Assembly: GCF_019669925.1 (NCBI RefSeq) | Contig: NZ_AP019779.1 | Location: 806,001 to 870,000, forward strand | Reading direction: 5' to 3' | Origin: Methanobrevibacter arboriphilus | GTDB taxonomy: Archaea; Methanobacteriota; Methanobacteria; Methanobacteriales; Methanobacteriaceae | DNA length: 64,000 nucleotides | Part shown: positions 7,626 to 18,149 of the stretch, piece after piece | Numbering within the stretch: the first letter of the stretch is position 1 | Layout of the letters: each line of letters starts with the position of its first letter | Program-made: the position numbers and the translations under genes | The notes under the pieces: generated by a model | What the model saw: only the letters and a program-made list of their open reading frames with translations | What the model was told of the DNA's origin: nothing | Databases searched by the model: none

Positions 7626-10600
7626 CTAATCTGGTTTCCTTCTTAAACTAACTATAAAAACACCTATCAACACTAAAACAACAAATATTACTGGAACTCC
7701 TGTTTTTTTCATAGAAGCAAAACCTGAATTACCAATAACATTAGCATAGTTAGTGTTATTAGTATGATTAGTACGGTTAGTATGGTTAGTATTGTTGGTA
7801 TTGTTATTCTTTTTTACATTAAAGTTTAAATTATTAATGAAGCCAAAATAATTACTGTTTCCATTAAAAACCACTTTAACATCAGTTTTTCCTGTGTGAG
7901 TTGTTTTATATTTTAAACTCCAAAAACCATCAGAATCAGTTCTTAAAGTATAAACATTACCATCTACTGTAACAGTAATACTAACATCAGCTAATGGATT
8001 ATTATTCTCATCAAAAGCTTCACCACTAATAGTTATAGTTTCACCCACTTTAACATCACTTGGAATATTAATACTGGAATTAGTAGCTAATTTATCAACA
8101 TTAAAACTTTCATTCTCACTGAATCCATTGTAACGGTCATCACCTTCATAATTTAAAGATAAATCAAAGATTCCTGAGTGATTTGGAGTGTAAACAAGAT
8201 TCCAAACACCATCTGAATTAGTTGTGATATTATATGAATCTGTTTCACCATTAATAATTAGCTCTAAATTAGCATTAGCTATAGGATTATCATTCTGATC
8301 AGTTAAAAGACCAGAAATTGAAACTGTTTGATTAATCTTAACAGTTCTAGGAATATTAATAGTAGAATTAGTAGCTAATTTATCAACATTAAAAATAGTA
8401 GTATTAGTAAAGCCAGTATAATTATCATTACCAAGATAACTAACAGTTACAGTAATGTTTCCTGTGCGATTAGTTAAATAAGTTAAATTCCAACCACCAC
8501 CAGCACCAATAGTAACATTAAAATCATTACCATCAACACTAACAATTAAATATTCAGAGCCATCACCAACATAACCCACAAGCTGACCACTAATAAAAGC
8601 ATCAGAACCAACATGAACATTATCCACACTGATGGTAGAATTAGTACTGTTTTTAAACACTTCAAAACTTGTATTATTAGTAAAACCATTATAATTATCA
8701 TTACCAAGATAACTAACAGTTACAGTAATGTTTCCTATACGAATAGTAGTATAATTAAGATTCCAACCACCAGTACTATTAATATTAACTGATTGAGTGT
8801 TTCCATCAATATTAACATTAACACTACTAATACCAGTATAATTAGCTAACTGACCAGAAAAAGTAACATTCTCACCAATATTAACACTAGAATGATTAAC
8901 AATTATAGTAGAATTAGTATCCAACTTACTTTCAGAAAATCTGAAATCCACATCCTGACTATCCAAAGTCGCAACAAAAACATTATCTCCAACGTTAGAC
9001 ACAGTCCAATTACCAGTAAAATTACTAGAATTATTAACATAAAAAGTCTGATTGTTATAAGTACCATTCACCACAAAATAAGGCAAATACTCAACACCAT
9101 CATTAACAAGAGTAGTATTCAGCACTAAAAACGCAAAACTAACATCATCGCCAGGATGAAGATTATCCAAACTATTAAGATTAGTAACATTCAAAATAAA
9201 ATGATTAACCGTATCAACACCTAAAGTTTTACCAGTTATATCATTAACACCCCACCAATTAAAATCAAAACTACTACCATTATAAAAACCAGTAATATTC
9301 ACACCAACAGGAGCAATAATCCTATTATACTCAACAGTAACATTAACAAGAGAACCAACCTTAAGACCACTGAAATTCAAACCAGCATTAGTAGCAAAGA
9401 TATTATTACCCTTGATAATAAAATCAGTCACATTAATAGCACCACTACCACCATTAACAAAATAAAAACCACTACCACCAGTAGCATTTATAGTATTATT
9501 CAAAAACATAACACTACTAATATTACCATTATTAGAATAAAAATTCACACCATAACTAACACCAGTAATGTTGTTGTTGGCGAAGGTTATATTGGTGTTG
9601 TTGCTGCTGTATACCCTCAGAAAAACACCATAGTATGATGTTCCTGTGATGTTGTTGTTGGCGAAGGTTATATTGGTGTTGTTGCTGCTGTCTGCATACA
9701 GAGTAACACCACGTGCTCCTAAGATATTGTTACCAATGAAAGATACATTGGTATTGTTACTCATGTATGCATACAGATAAACACCATAGTCTGTTCCTGT
9801 GATGTTATTGTTGGCAAAGGATATATTGGTATTGCTACTATTGTATGCCTCCAGATAAACACCACAGCTTGATGTTCCTGTGATGTTGTTGTGGTCGAAT
9901 GTAAATTGTGAGTTATTACTATTGTATGCCCTCAGATAAACACCACCATAATTCATTCCTGTGATATTGTTGTGGTCGAATGTAAATTGTGAGTTATTAC
10001 TATTGTATGCCTCCAGATAAACACCATCGCGTATTGTTCCTGTGATATTGTTGTGGTCGAATGTAAATTGTGAGTTATTACTATTGTATGCATCCAGATA
10101 AACACCTAGTGATGTTCCTGTGATGTTGTTGTGTAGTCTTGTTTATATGGTTGTGTTGTTATCGCTGTATGCAGCCAGAGCAACACCATAGTCTGTTCCT
10201 GTGATGTTGTTGTTGGCAAAGGTTATATTGGTGTTGTTGCTGCTGTATGCAGCCAGATAAACACCATTGTATGTTCCTGTGATGTTGTTGTTGGCAAAGG
10301 TTATATTGGTGTTGTTGCTGCTGGATGCATCCAGATAAACACCATCGTATGTTCCTGTGATGTTGTTTCCATCAAAAGTCAAATTATTAATACCCTTAGA
10401 ATTAATACGAACACCATTAGAATTACTAGTACCATTACCACGTATACTATTATTAATAAAAGAAACAAAAGAAATAGCCATACCATTACCATTAACAAAA
10501 ACAGCACCATAATAAATATTACTAACAGAAGAAACAATAACATTATCCTCAATAATTATATTCGTTAAATTATCACCACTACTACTAATATTAATACTAA

Positions 10601-11024
10601 TACCACTAGTAGTAATATTATTACCAGTAACCGTTAAATCACTACTATTACCAACAATAGCACTAGTATAACCAGTGATAGTTAAATTAATAAGTCTAAC
10701 ATGAGATGCAGTGATATTAAACAAAACACCTCCTGATCCAGAGATATTAACATTACGATTTTTACCAATTATAGTAGCATTACGAGACACATTAATCCGA
10801 TCAAAAGTATAATTACCATCAGCCAGATTAATCACTAATTCATCATCAGTATCATTATCAATAACACCCTGAAAATCACTAGTAGTATTATCACTAGTGA
10901 AATTATATTCAGCTGCACTAACACTAGACAGACAAAACAATAACAAGAAAGCTAAAACCATTACAAATGAAATAAAACACCTATCCCTAAACAAAATACT
11001 TTTCATAATTTTATTTTTCATCAT
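7626..11024 (-). pseudogene. Adhesin-like surface protein, interrupted by in-frame TAA
   Basis: One continuous reading phase of 1133 codons, broken by a TAA at 10143-10145. It begins with a signal peptide (hydrophobic FVMVLAFLLLFCLSSVSA) and continues with a parallel beta-helix region built from about eleven repeats of 24-26 residues (NITGT..GVYL.AY.SNNT). Then come three to four Ig-like domains with the pattern NxTINIPxxVKxxxxxxISG, an Asn/Thr/His spacer, and a C-terminal membrane helix with RRK. This is the standard adhesin-like protein layout of gut methanogens, exported and anchored at the cell surface. I start at the ATG at 11024, 8 bases after AGGAGGTGA; the in-frame GTG at 11036 lies within that ribosome binding site. 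Downstream of the stop the repeats resume in phase, so the break looks recent. Phase variation, decay or an assembly error are possible. Confidence 0.85.
9560..10375 (-). repeat. Tandem beta-helix repeats in the adhesin-like gene
   Basis: About eleven imperfect repeats of roughly 72-78 bases. Two subtypes are clear: one encoding NNTNITFANNNITGT and one encoding NNSQFTFDHNNITGT (three consecutive copies between about 9890 and 10125). The TAA lies at the junction between the two subtypes, where the sequence fits neither consensus. DNA identity between copies is high enough for slippage or recombination. Confidence 0.85.
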
Positions 11025-11550
11025 CTTTTTTTTCACCTCCTGATCTAATCAATCAGATATAATAAAAATAGTAACAAAATGAAAATGAACACTCACTATG
11101 TTACAATATAATAATATAAAAATACCCCTATATAAATATAACTACCTAAAATCAAAAAACAATAGCTGCCCCCCCCCCCTTCCTCTAAACTAAAAATAAA
11201 AGAAAAATAAAAAGTAAAATAAATATTAAAAAAATAAAACCCTATTTAATAAAAAAATAACAACAGAATACACAGGAATTAGAATATACAGATCATCCCC
11301 AAAAAACAAAACCAATCAAAATATAAAATATAAAATATAAAACAAGAAAAATTTAAAAATAAAAATATGAAAAATTAGAATTACAATTCTAGACTTAAAA
11401 AATTTTACTTTATAACATTTCAAAACGGTTAATTTATCGTTAAATTCAATTCCAAAGGTTTAAAATCCTATTTTAAAAATTTTCAATTTTGATCTAAGTA
11501 TAAAATTTAATATCTAATACTCTAAATAAAATACAATGAATATATAAAAA
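11025..11550. other. Spacer upstream of the adhesin-like gene
   Basis: Contains the ribosome binding site AGGAGGTGA of the adhesin-like gene, TATA-like stretches near 11105-11140 and the C11 tract at 11169-11179. The rest is A-rich sequence without a supported gene. Confidence 0.6.
11169..11179. promoter_or_regulatory. 11-base homopolymeric C tract upstream of the adhesin-like gene
   Basis: Eleven consecutive C residues (G11 on the gene strand) occur 145-155 bases upstream of the adhesin-like start, in a spacer otherwise almost free of G+C. TATA-like stretches lie between the tract and the gene, near 11105-11140. Homopolymeric C/G tracts in promoters of surface-protein genes are known phase-variation devices in bacteria; applying this here is inference. 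Confidence 0.55.
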
Positions 11551-12786
11551 TCAATATCTATTATCAAATATTCTAGTTGATTTTTTTTCGTTTCGAGGGA
11601 GATCTCCAATATTTACTGGTTTTACCTGAATTTTAATCCCTATATCATTTTTAAATTGTTCTTGAATTTCTCTTTCTAATTCATATTTATTAAAATTAGT
11701 TTTAACCTCAACAAACAATGTACAGATATCTCTTTCATTTAAATGATCAATCATAAATTGATATTCACTAGAAGCACCATCAATTTTAGCTAAAACATTA
11801 TCAATTTGACTAGGAAAAATATTTACTCCCTTCACTTTAACCATATCATCAGTTCTTCCAATTAAAATATCTATTCTTGGATATTTACTACCACATTCAC
11901 AAACATCAGGAATAATACGAGTTAAATCATGAGTACGGTATCTTATAAGTGGAGCTCCTTCTTTTTTTAAAGTAGTTATTACTAATTCACCCACTTCTCC
12001 ATCAGGGAGAACTTCCCCTGTTTTTGGGTCAATAATTTCAAAGTAGAGATAATCATCCCATAAGTGCATTCCTGACTTGTATTCACAGCTAATTCCAATC
12101 CCAGGACCATATATTTCAGTCAAACCATAAATATCATAAAGTTCAACTCCTAATTCATTAGCTATGCGCTTACGCATTTTTTCTCCCCATCTTTCAGAAC
12201 CAATGATCCCTTTTTTAAGATGGATTTGATCATTAAGATCTCTTTTAGATATTTCTTCAGCTAAAAGAAGTGCATAAGAAGAAGTTGCACAAAGAACAGT
12301 AGATTTTAAATCTATCATCATTTTTAGCTGTTTATCTGTGTTTCCAGGACCCATAGGTATAGTCATTGCCCCTAATCTTTCAGCCCCACTTTGAAACCCA
12401 ATACCTGCAGTCCACAAACCATAACCTGGAGTAATATGTATTATATCCTTATCAGTAACTCCAGCCATCTCATAACATCTTTTAAACATAACAGTCCAAT
12501 CTTCAACATCTTGAGCAGTATAAGGAATTATTACAGGAGTTCCAGTTGTTCCAGATGACGAATGAATCCTAACAACTTCTTCATCAGGAACTGTTTGTAA
12601 TCCAAGAGGGTAAGCTTCCCTCAAATCATTTTTATCAGTAAATGGTAATTTTTCAAAGTCTTCCTGAGTTTTAATTAATCTACTATATTTAAACTTATCT
12701 CTATAAAAATCTTTTTTGTAGTTAGCTTTTTTTAGTCTCATTAATTGTTTATTTATTAGTTTCAACTGATATTCATTTAGTTTCAT
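11551..12786 (-). CDS. Coenzyme F390 synthetase / phenylacetate-CoA ligase family adenylating enzyme
   Basis: A 411-residue AMP-forming enzyme. The phosphate-binding loop is SSSGTTGTP at residues 76-84; YGLTEIYGPG and the RYRTHDLTRI block complete the adenylation core, and IGRTDDMVKVKGVNIFPSQID leads into the C-terminal domain. In Methanobacteriales members of this group are annotated as coenzyme F390 synthetase, which adenylylates or guanylylates F420 under oxidative stress; others activate aryl acids. A paralogue lies at 37268-38569 next to an ACT gene, so the two likely differ in substrate. AGGGAT precedes the ATG. Family certain, substrate not. Confidence 0.85.
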   Translation of the reverse strand: MKLNEYQLKLINKQLMRLKKANYKKDFYRDKFKYSRLIKTQEDFEKLPFTDKNDLREAYPLGLQTVPDEEVVRIHSSSGTTGTPVIIPYTAQDVEDWTVMFKRCYEMAGVTDKDIIHITPGYGLWTAGIGFQSGAERLGAMTIPMGPGNTDKQLKMMIDLKSTVLCATSSYALLLAEEISKRDLNDQIHLKKGIIGSERWGEKMRKRIANELGVELYDIYGLTEIYGPGIGISCEYKSGMHLWDDYLYFEIIDPKTGEVLPDGEVGELVITTLKKEGAPLIRYRTHDLTRIIPDVCECGSKYPRIDILIGRTDDMVKVKGVNIFPSQIDNVLAKIDGASSEYQFMIDHLNERDICTLFVEVKTNFNKYELEREIQEQFKNDIGIKIQVKPVNIGDLPRNEKKSTRIFDNRY

Positions 12787-13305
12787 TATATTTATCCCTC
12801 ATTTGTTTTTCTAAATTCCCCATCAAATGTTTCTACCTTTTATATATTGGATTTTATAGGTTAAAATAATTATATGTTAATTTCTAAAACTACATAATAT
12901 TTATCATTCTAAACTACATATTATTTATTATTTTTTAAAATTTATTATTTCTCAAAATATGATTTTTAAATATATCAAAATAGACAAAAGATATTTAATA
13001 AGATTCTAATAAAATATCTAAAATGAGATTTAAAAGGATATCTAATAAGATATCTAATAAAATACCCGATAAATATCTAATAAACTATCTAATAAATTAT
13101 TTAAAAAATTATTTAAAAATAAAATAAAGCCTATTTTTTGTTATTTATAAAATTAAAATTAAATAAAATAAAAATAATAAATTATATACAAGATTTTCAA
13201 AATGAAATAACCAATTAAATATACAAAGATATAATATAAAATATTAAAACAATTAACATTACTATTAAAATAATCTAACCTTTCTTTATTTAAATAAGTG
13301 ATATT
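12787..13305. other. A+T spacer with 11-12-base periodic repeats
   Basis: Spacer between diverging genes, so it must hold both promoters. Bases about 13015-13105 contain a loose tandem series of 11-12-base units around ATATCTAATA. No gene is supported. Confidence 0.5.
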
Positions 13306-14376
13306 ATGTTAACAATTAAAGTTCCATTGAAACATATAGAAGAAGTTCGTGAAATATTAATGGAAACAGAAATCATATCAAGAAACTACAAGATTCTTAC
13401 TGAGGGTAACTTTGGTTACATTCCAATAAATAAAAAAATATCAAATGTTAAACTTAAAGAAAATATTGAAAAAGAATTAAAAAAAAGTACAAAAGAAAAA
13501 ATCCATTTTGAGATAGTTGATAAAAATTTAAAAGAAGTCAAAAAGAAACCTAGAAGTCTTACTGAACATCTTAAAGGGAAGCTAACAGAAAAAGAGATTG
13601 AAGACTTAAAAACTTCTTTTGATATAATAGGAGATACAGTTATTCTTGAAATACCTGAAGATTTAGAAAATCAGAAGAATGTCATTGGAGATGCAGCACT
13701 TGCATTTACAGGACGAAAATCTGTTTTTATGAAAAAAAGTGCAGTTGAAGGAGTAACAAGAACACGAAAATTAGAACTCATAGCTGGAGAAGATATTTAC
13801 GAAACAATACATAAAGAACATGGAGTTAGGCTTAAGTTAGATGTTAAAAAAGTTTATTTTTCACCGCGATTAGCTACTGAAAGAAAAAGGTTAGCTAAAC
13901 AAGTGAAAGATGGAGAAATTATTTTAGATATGTTTGCAGGAATTGGGCCATTTCCAATTCTAATAGCAAAGAAACATGAAGTAGATATTTATGCAACCGA
14001 TATAAATAAAGAAGCTATAAAATACATGGAAAATAATATAGAAATTAATAAACTCAAAGGAAAAATACGCCCTATTTTAGGAGATGTAAACAAAATAGCT
14101 GAAGAAAAATTTATAAAAGAAAATATAAGATTTGATAGAATTATAATGAACTTACCAGGAACTGCAAAAGACTTTTTAGAGTTAGCTATGACACTTGTTA
14201 ATAATGAAGGGATTATTCATTATTACGAGTTTTCTGATGGGTATGAATCAGCTATTAAAAGAATAGAAAAAATAGCTAAAAAGCAAAATAAAAATTTCAA
14301 GATTTTAAATACTCGTAAAGTGAAATCAAGTAGTCCAAAAGAGTGGCATATTGTTGTTGATGCTCAAATACAATAA
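13306..14376 (+). CDS. trm5: tRNA (guanine-37-N1)-methyltransferase Trm5
   Basis: A 356-residue SAM-dependent methyltransferase that makes m1G37 next to the tRNA anticodon and prevents frameshifting. The N-terminal domain carries the Trm5 region ending in KSVFMKKSAVEGVTRTRKLE. A YFSPRLATERKRL block leads into the Rossmann core with ILDMFAGIGPFPI (from residue 206), and NLPG near residue 282 is the catalytic-site motif. AAGTGAT precedes the ATG. It stands alone between a diverging gene and a converging ATPase gene. Confidence 0.94.
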   Translation: MLTIKVPLKHIEEVREILMETEIISRNYKILTEGNFGYIPINKKISNVKLKENIEKELKKSTKEKIHFEIVDKNLKEVKKKPRSLTEHLKGKLTEKEIEDLKTSFDIIGDTVILEIPEDLENQKNVIGDAALAFTGRKSVFMKKSAVEGVTRTRKLELIAGEDIYETIHKEHGVRLKLDVKKVYFSPRLATERKRLAKQVKDGEIILDMFAGIGPFPILIAKKHEVDIYATDINKEAIKYMENNIEINKLKGKIRPILGDVNKIAEEKFIKENIRFDRIIMNLPGTAKDFLELAMTLVNNEGIIHYYEFSDGYESAIKRIEKIAKKQNKNFKILNTRKVKSSSPKEWHIVVDAQIQ

Positions 14377-14531
14377 TATACTATAATGTACTATAATATA
14401 ATGTAATATAATTTACTATAATATAATTTACTGTAATATATGTATTATAATATTACCTATATACATCCTATAGAATATATCCAATGGATATTATACGTAT
14501 ATTCCCCAATAACCTATGAAATCTTACGATA

Positions 14532-16628
14532 CTATGATATTCCACTAGATTTCCATTTTAATAGAAGTGACGAATATATAACAACCAATACAGAACCAAC
14601 ATTATGAACCAATGCACCAGTAATAGGATCTAAAATACCTAACATTGCTAAGATTATAGCTACAAAATTTAAGCTAAGAGATATTATTATATTAATATTA
14701 ATTGTTTGCATTACTTTTTTTGAAATTCCTAAAAGATGGGGTATTGACTTAATATCATCCCCAACAAGTGCTATATCAGCTGCATCAACTGCGATATCAC
14801 TGCCAATTCCTCCCATAGCTATTCCAACATGGGCTTTTTTAAGTGAAGGTGCATCATTTACACCATCTCCAACCATAGCCACAAATTCATTTTTTATATC
14901 TTGATAACCATCTATGACTTTCATTTTTGTTTCAGGAAGAGAATCATAATACAATTGATCAATTCCTACTTGATCTGCCATATGTTTAGCTGGTTTTTCA
15001 GTGTCTCCAGTTAGAAGAACAGGATTTAAATCAAGTTCTTTAATATGATTAATAGTTTCTTTTGCATCTTCTCTTAAAGAATCTCCTAAAATTAATGCTC
15101 CTCTAAGGTTATTATTAATAGCAATATAAATAATAGTAGCTCCATTATCAATAAATGATAGAAGATTGTTTTTTACCCATAATTGATCAATTTCAACATC
15201 TGATTTAGAAATTAAAAGTTCTTCATTTCCAGCTAAAACTTCTTCACCATTAACTAATCCTTTAACACCTTTTCCAATAATCATTTCAAAATTATCTACA
15301 TTTAAAAAGATTGTACCATTATTACCAGAGTCTTTTGAATCATTATTATAATTACTATAATTATTATAATTACTATAATTATTTAAATTCTTATAATAAT
15401 TAACAATAGCTTTTCCCAGAGGATGTTCAGATTTATTTTCTAATGAAGCTAATATTTTTATTAGAGAATTATTATCCATATTTTCATTATTTGAATCATT
15501 GAATTTAAATTTATTATCCACATCTTGATTAGATGGTTCATTAGATGGTTCACTGAGTTCATATTGATTATTTATATCATCATCAATTGAATCATTTATA
15601 TTATAATCAAGTGATTCATTGGATTTATATTCAATAAGATCAAGAACTTCAGGTTTACCATAAGTCAAAGTTCCAGTTTTATCAAAAAGAATATTTTTAA
15701 TTTTTGATAAACGTTCAAGAGCATCTCCTTCTTTAATTAATACTCCATATCTAGTTAAATTTCCAATAGCTGCCACAATTGCTGTAGGAGTAGCTAAAAC
15801 AAGAGCACATGGACAAAATACAACCAAGACTGTAACAGACCTGATTATCTCACCTGTGAGGAAATAAGTGCCAATTGCAGCTGAAAGTGCAATCACTACA
15901 ATCCAAGTGGCCCATTTATCAGTAAGTCTGACAATTTTAGATTTATCAGCATCAGCTGATTCAACTAAGTCAATCATTCTTTGAAGAGAACTATCTTTTC
16001 CAATTTTAGTTGCTTTCATAACAAAAGAACCAAACTGATTTACAGTTCCACTGAAAACTTCATCCCCCTTAATTTTATCTATTGGAACTGGTTCTCCAGT
16101 CATAATCGATTGATCAATTGAAGTTTCTCCATTAATAAGTTCCCCATCAACAGGAACAGTTTCCCCAGGTAAAACTTGAATCAAGTCACCAATTTCAACT
16201 TTTTTAGCATCAATAATTTCTTCATTGGTAACTCCATTTTTATTAGAAACTCGTCTAGCTGTTCTTGGTGTTAAATGAACTAATTTTTCAATTCCTGCTC
16301 TAGATCTAGCTACAGTAAATTCTTCTAAAAGTCCACCTATAGCCATGATAAAAGCTATTTCACCTGCAGCAAATATTTCACCGATGATAATAGAAGCTAT
16401 AAGTGCAATAGAAACAAGAAGGTCTGCTTTTATATCAAACTCTGTAACTAAGCCAACAATTGCATCTTTAATAATTGGTAATCCACAAAGTAAAATCGCT
16501 ATCCAAGATAAATCGATTGGACCAATGGTGAATACTTTAAAAAAACTTAATATCAAAGCTATAGCTGAAACAATAAGAAAAATTACTGATTTTTTTTCTT
16601 CATATATAAAGCTAATTTCATCTTCCAT
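14532..16628 (-). CDS. Heavy-metal translocating P-type ATPase
   Basis: A 698-residue P1B-type ATPase. It shows the TGE phosphatase loop (IMTGEPVPIDK), the ion-binding CPC (C272-P-C274) in CPCALVLATP, phosphorylation site DKTGT with D316, HPLGKAI of the nucleotide domain and GDGVNDAPSL from residue 587. There is no N-terminal metal-binding domain. The start is the ATG at 16628, placed after GGAG; an in-frame TTG at 16643 overlaps that site. Two Asn/Ser/Asp-rich insertions (about residues 330-380 and 395-425) interrupt the cytoplasmic domain and are unlike the conserved core. A CsoR-type repressor gene lies just upstream on the same strand, so the pump probably exports a soft metal such as copper or cadmium/zinc; which one I cannot say. 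Confidence 0.93.
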   Translation of the reverse strand: MEDEISFIYEEKKSVIFLIVSAIALILSFFKVFTIGPIDLSWIAILLCGLPIIKDAIVGLVTEFDIKADLLVSIALIASIIIGEIFAAGEIAFIMAIGGLLEEFTVARSRAGIEKLVHLTPRTARRVSNKNGVTNEEIIDAKKVEIGDLIQVLPGETVPVDGELINGETSIDQSIMTGEPVPIDKIKGDEVFSGTVNQFGSFVMKATKIGKDSSLQRMIDLVESADADKSKIVRLTDKWATWIVVIALSAAIGTYFLTGEIIRSVTVLVVFCPCALVLATPTAIVAAIGNLTRYGVLIKEGDALERLSKIKNILFDKTGTLTYGKPEVLDLIEYKSNESLDYNINDSIDDDINNQYELSEPSNEPSNQDVDNKFKFNDSNNENMDNNSLIKILASLENKSEHPLGKAIVNYYKNLNNYSNYNNYSNYNNDSKDSGNNGTIFLNVDNFEMIIGKGVKGLVNGEEVLAGNEELLISKSDVEIDQLWVKNNLLSFIDNGATIIYIAINNNLRGALILGDSLREDAKETINHIKELDLNPVLLTGDTEKPAKHMADQVGIDQLYYDSLPETKMKVIDGYQDIKNEFVAMVGDGVNDAPSLKKAHVGIAMGGIGSDIAVDAADIALVGDDIKSIPHLLGISKKVMQTININIIISLSLNFVAIILAMLGILDPITGALVHNVGSVLVVIYSSLLLKWKSSGIS

Positions 16629-16689
16629 TTTAAAAAACTCCAATAATTATTTATTGAAAATAATTTGATATTCCTAAATATAGATATAT

Positions 16690-16711
16690 GGGTATAGGGG
16701 TATAGGTATAG
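16690..16711. promoter_or_regulatory. GGTATA repeat cluster between csoR-type gene and ATPase gene
   Basis: Three direct copies of GGTATAG spaced 6-8 bases apart occupy the 107-base gap between the repressor stop and the ATPase start. The last copy (TATAGGTATA) is the reverse complement of the TATACCTATA-like core found upstream of the repressor at 17232. CsoR-family operators contain G-tract/TACC elements, so this is a candidate internal operator. The match is by eye. Confidence 0.35.
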
Positions 16712-16751
16712 ATAATAAATAAAAAAAATATATAGATAAATGTGAAGATTA

Positions 16752-17024
16752 CTAAAGTCTTGAGAAGTATTCTATAGCTTTTGTAAAATCTTTAATAGTT
16801 TGTTCAGAATCTCCAGTTTCAATTCCTTCTTTAACACAATGATTAAGATGACCTTCAAGAACAATTTGTCCAACTTTGTGTAATGCAGATTTTGAAGCAT
16901 TAATTTGCATTATAATATCTTCACAAGGAACATCTTCATCAATCATCCGATCAATAGCATTTAATTGCCCAATAATCTTCTTTAATCTTCGATGAAGGTT
17001 ATCAGAATCCATACATTTTTTCAT
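16752..17024 (-). CDS. csoR: CsoR/RcnR-family metal-sensing repressor
   Basis: A 90-residue DUF156 protein, an all-helical tetrameric repressor released from DNA by metal. The Cu(I)-type ligand triad is present with exact CsoR spacing: C34, H59 and C63 (25 then 4 residues apart). HRRLKKIIGQLNAIDRMI forms the first helix. GGTGATT lies 5 bases before the ATG. It precedes the P-type ATPase gene by 107 bases on the same strand, a classic metal-efflux operon in which the repressor controls itself and the pump. The triad favours copper, but related proteins sense Ni, Zn or sulfur species. Confidence 0.92.
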   Translation of the reverse strand: MKKCMDSDNLHRRLKKIIGQLNAIDRMIDEDVPCEDIIMQINASKSALHKVGQIVLEGHLNHCVKEGIETGDSEQTIKDFTKAIEYFSRL

Positions 17025-17231
17025 TTTTAATCACCAAATAATAATTATTTATATCAAAAATACTTCTTATAAAAATAATAATATTTATAACAATAATAAT
17101 TATTAAGATTTATTAATTTAGTTGTTAAATTACTTTTTTAATAAATCGGTTTTTATATTACAAATATATCGATTCTATTTAAAATTTTAAATTAAAATTT
17201 TTTAAATTAAAATTCTAAAATCCTATAAAAA

Positions 17232-17247
17232 ATACCTATAGGAGTAT
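17232..17247. promoter_or_regulatory. Candidate CsoR operator
   Basis: The imperfect inverted repeat ATACCTATAGGAGTAT lies about 210 bases upstream of the repressor and 120 bases upstream of the diverging DUF998 gene. It resembles type 1 CsoR operators (TACC, 4-base spacer, GG-GTA). Its core recurs in the gap before the ATPase gene. Distance to the repressor start is longer than usual, so confidence is low. Confidence 0.35.
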
Positions 17248-17368
17248 GAGTATAATTATTAATAATAATTGTATTTAAATGTTTTCATAAAAATCTAAAA
17301 AGTTTCATATTATTATTCATATTATTATAAAGAAAATAATAAATATAAAAAAAACTAGAAAAAATATA

Positions 17369-18025
17369 ATGAAAATAAAAGTACTACAAGCTTTTGGAAT
17401 GGTAAGTGTAGTTTTTTATTTTATTCATGTTTTCTTAGGACAAGCTCTTTGGAAAGAATATAATCCCATAACAACAGATATAAGCTCATTAACAGCTATA
17501 GGATCACCAAATTCAGAATTAATTGGAATTTTCACATTAATATATGGCATATGTGCAGTTATATTTGCAATAGGAATCGTGACAGAATCATTTAATAGAA
17601 AATATAGCCACATTACTAAATTAGGATTTATATTCCTATTAGCTATGACAATAATATCACTTATAGGATATGCACTATTCCCTTTGTCTCCAGATAAAAC
17701 TGCACTAAGCTTTCAAAACATAATGCATATTATTATAACTGGAATAACAGTACTTCTTACAATTTTATTTTTGTTCTTTATAGGAATTGGTTTTATAAAA
17801 AAAGAGAAATTTATAAAATTAGGGAAAATATCAATAATAGCAGCCATTCTAATAATCATATTTGGAGTTTTAAACCCAATTTCAGTAGCATTAGGCTTGA
17901 ATATTTTAGGATTAACTGAAAGACTTGTTGTTTTCACATTAGAGATATTTATATTCTTTTTATCATTTATATATACATTTAATATAGAATCATTTTTAAC
18001 TAAAAAGAAAGATAGTTCTAATTAA
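17369..18025 (+). CDS. DUF998 family membrane protein
   Basis: A 218-residue integral membrane protein with about six predicted helices. The N-terminal SVVFYFIHVFLGQALWKEYNP and ISSLTAIGSPN motifs and the PLSPDKTA loop between helices match DUF998. The family is widespread in archaea and bacteria and has no established function. It diverges from the csoR-type gene. The ribosome binding site is weak (TAGAAAA). Two perfect 27-base direct repeats follow its stop. Confidence 0.8.
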   Translation: MKIKVLQAFGMVSVVFYFIHVFLGQALWKEYNPITTDISSLTAIGSPNSELIGIFTLIYGICAVIFAIGIVTESFNRKYSHITKLGFIFLLAMTIISLIGYALFPLSPDKTALSFQNIMHIIITGITVLLTILFLFFIGIGFIKKEKFIKLGKISIIAAILIIIFGVLNPISVALGLNILGLTERLVVFTLEIFIFFLSFIYTFNIESFLTKKKDSSN

Positions 18026-18050
18026 AAAAATATTTTTAGCTAAAAAACAT

Positions 18051-18105
18051 TTCTATAACTATAACTTTTAAAATATTCTTCTATAACTATAACTTTTAAA
18101 ATATT
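18051..18105. repeat. Two 27-base direct repeats
   Basis: Two identical 27-base copies beginning TTCTATAACTATAACTTTTA lie at 18051-18077 and 18079-18105, separated by one base, between the converging DUF998 and DUF2115 genes. Probably a slippage duplication in spacer DNA. Confidence 0.7.
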
Positions 18106-18149
18106 AATATTTTTAAAATATTATCACATTTCAATCTTTAAAAAATTCT

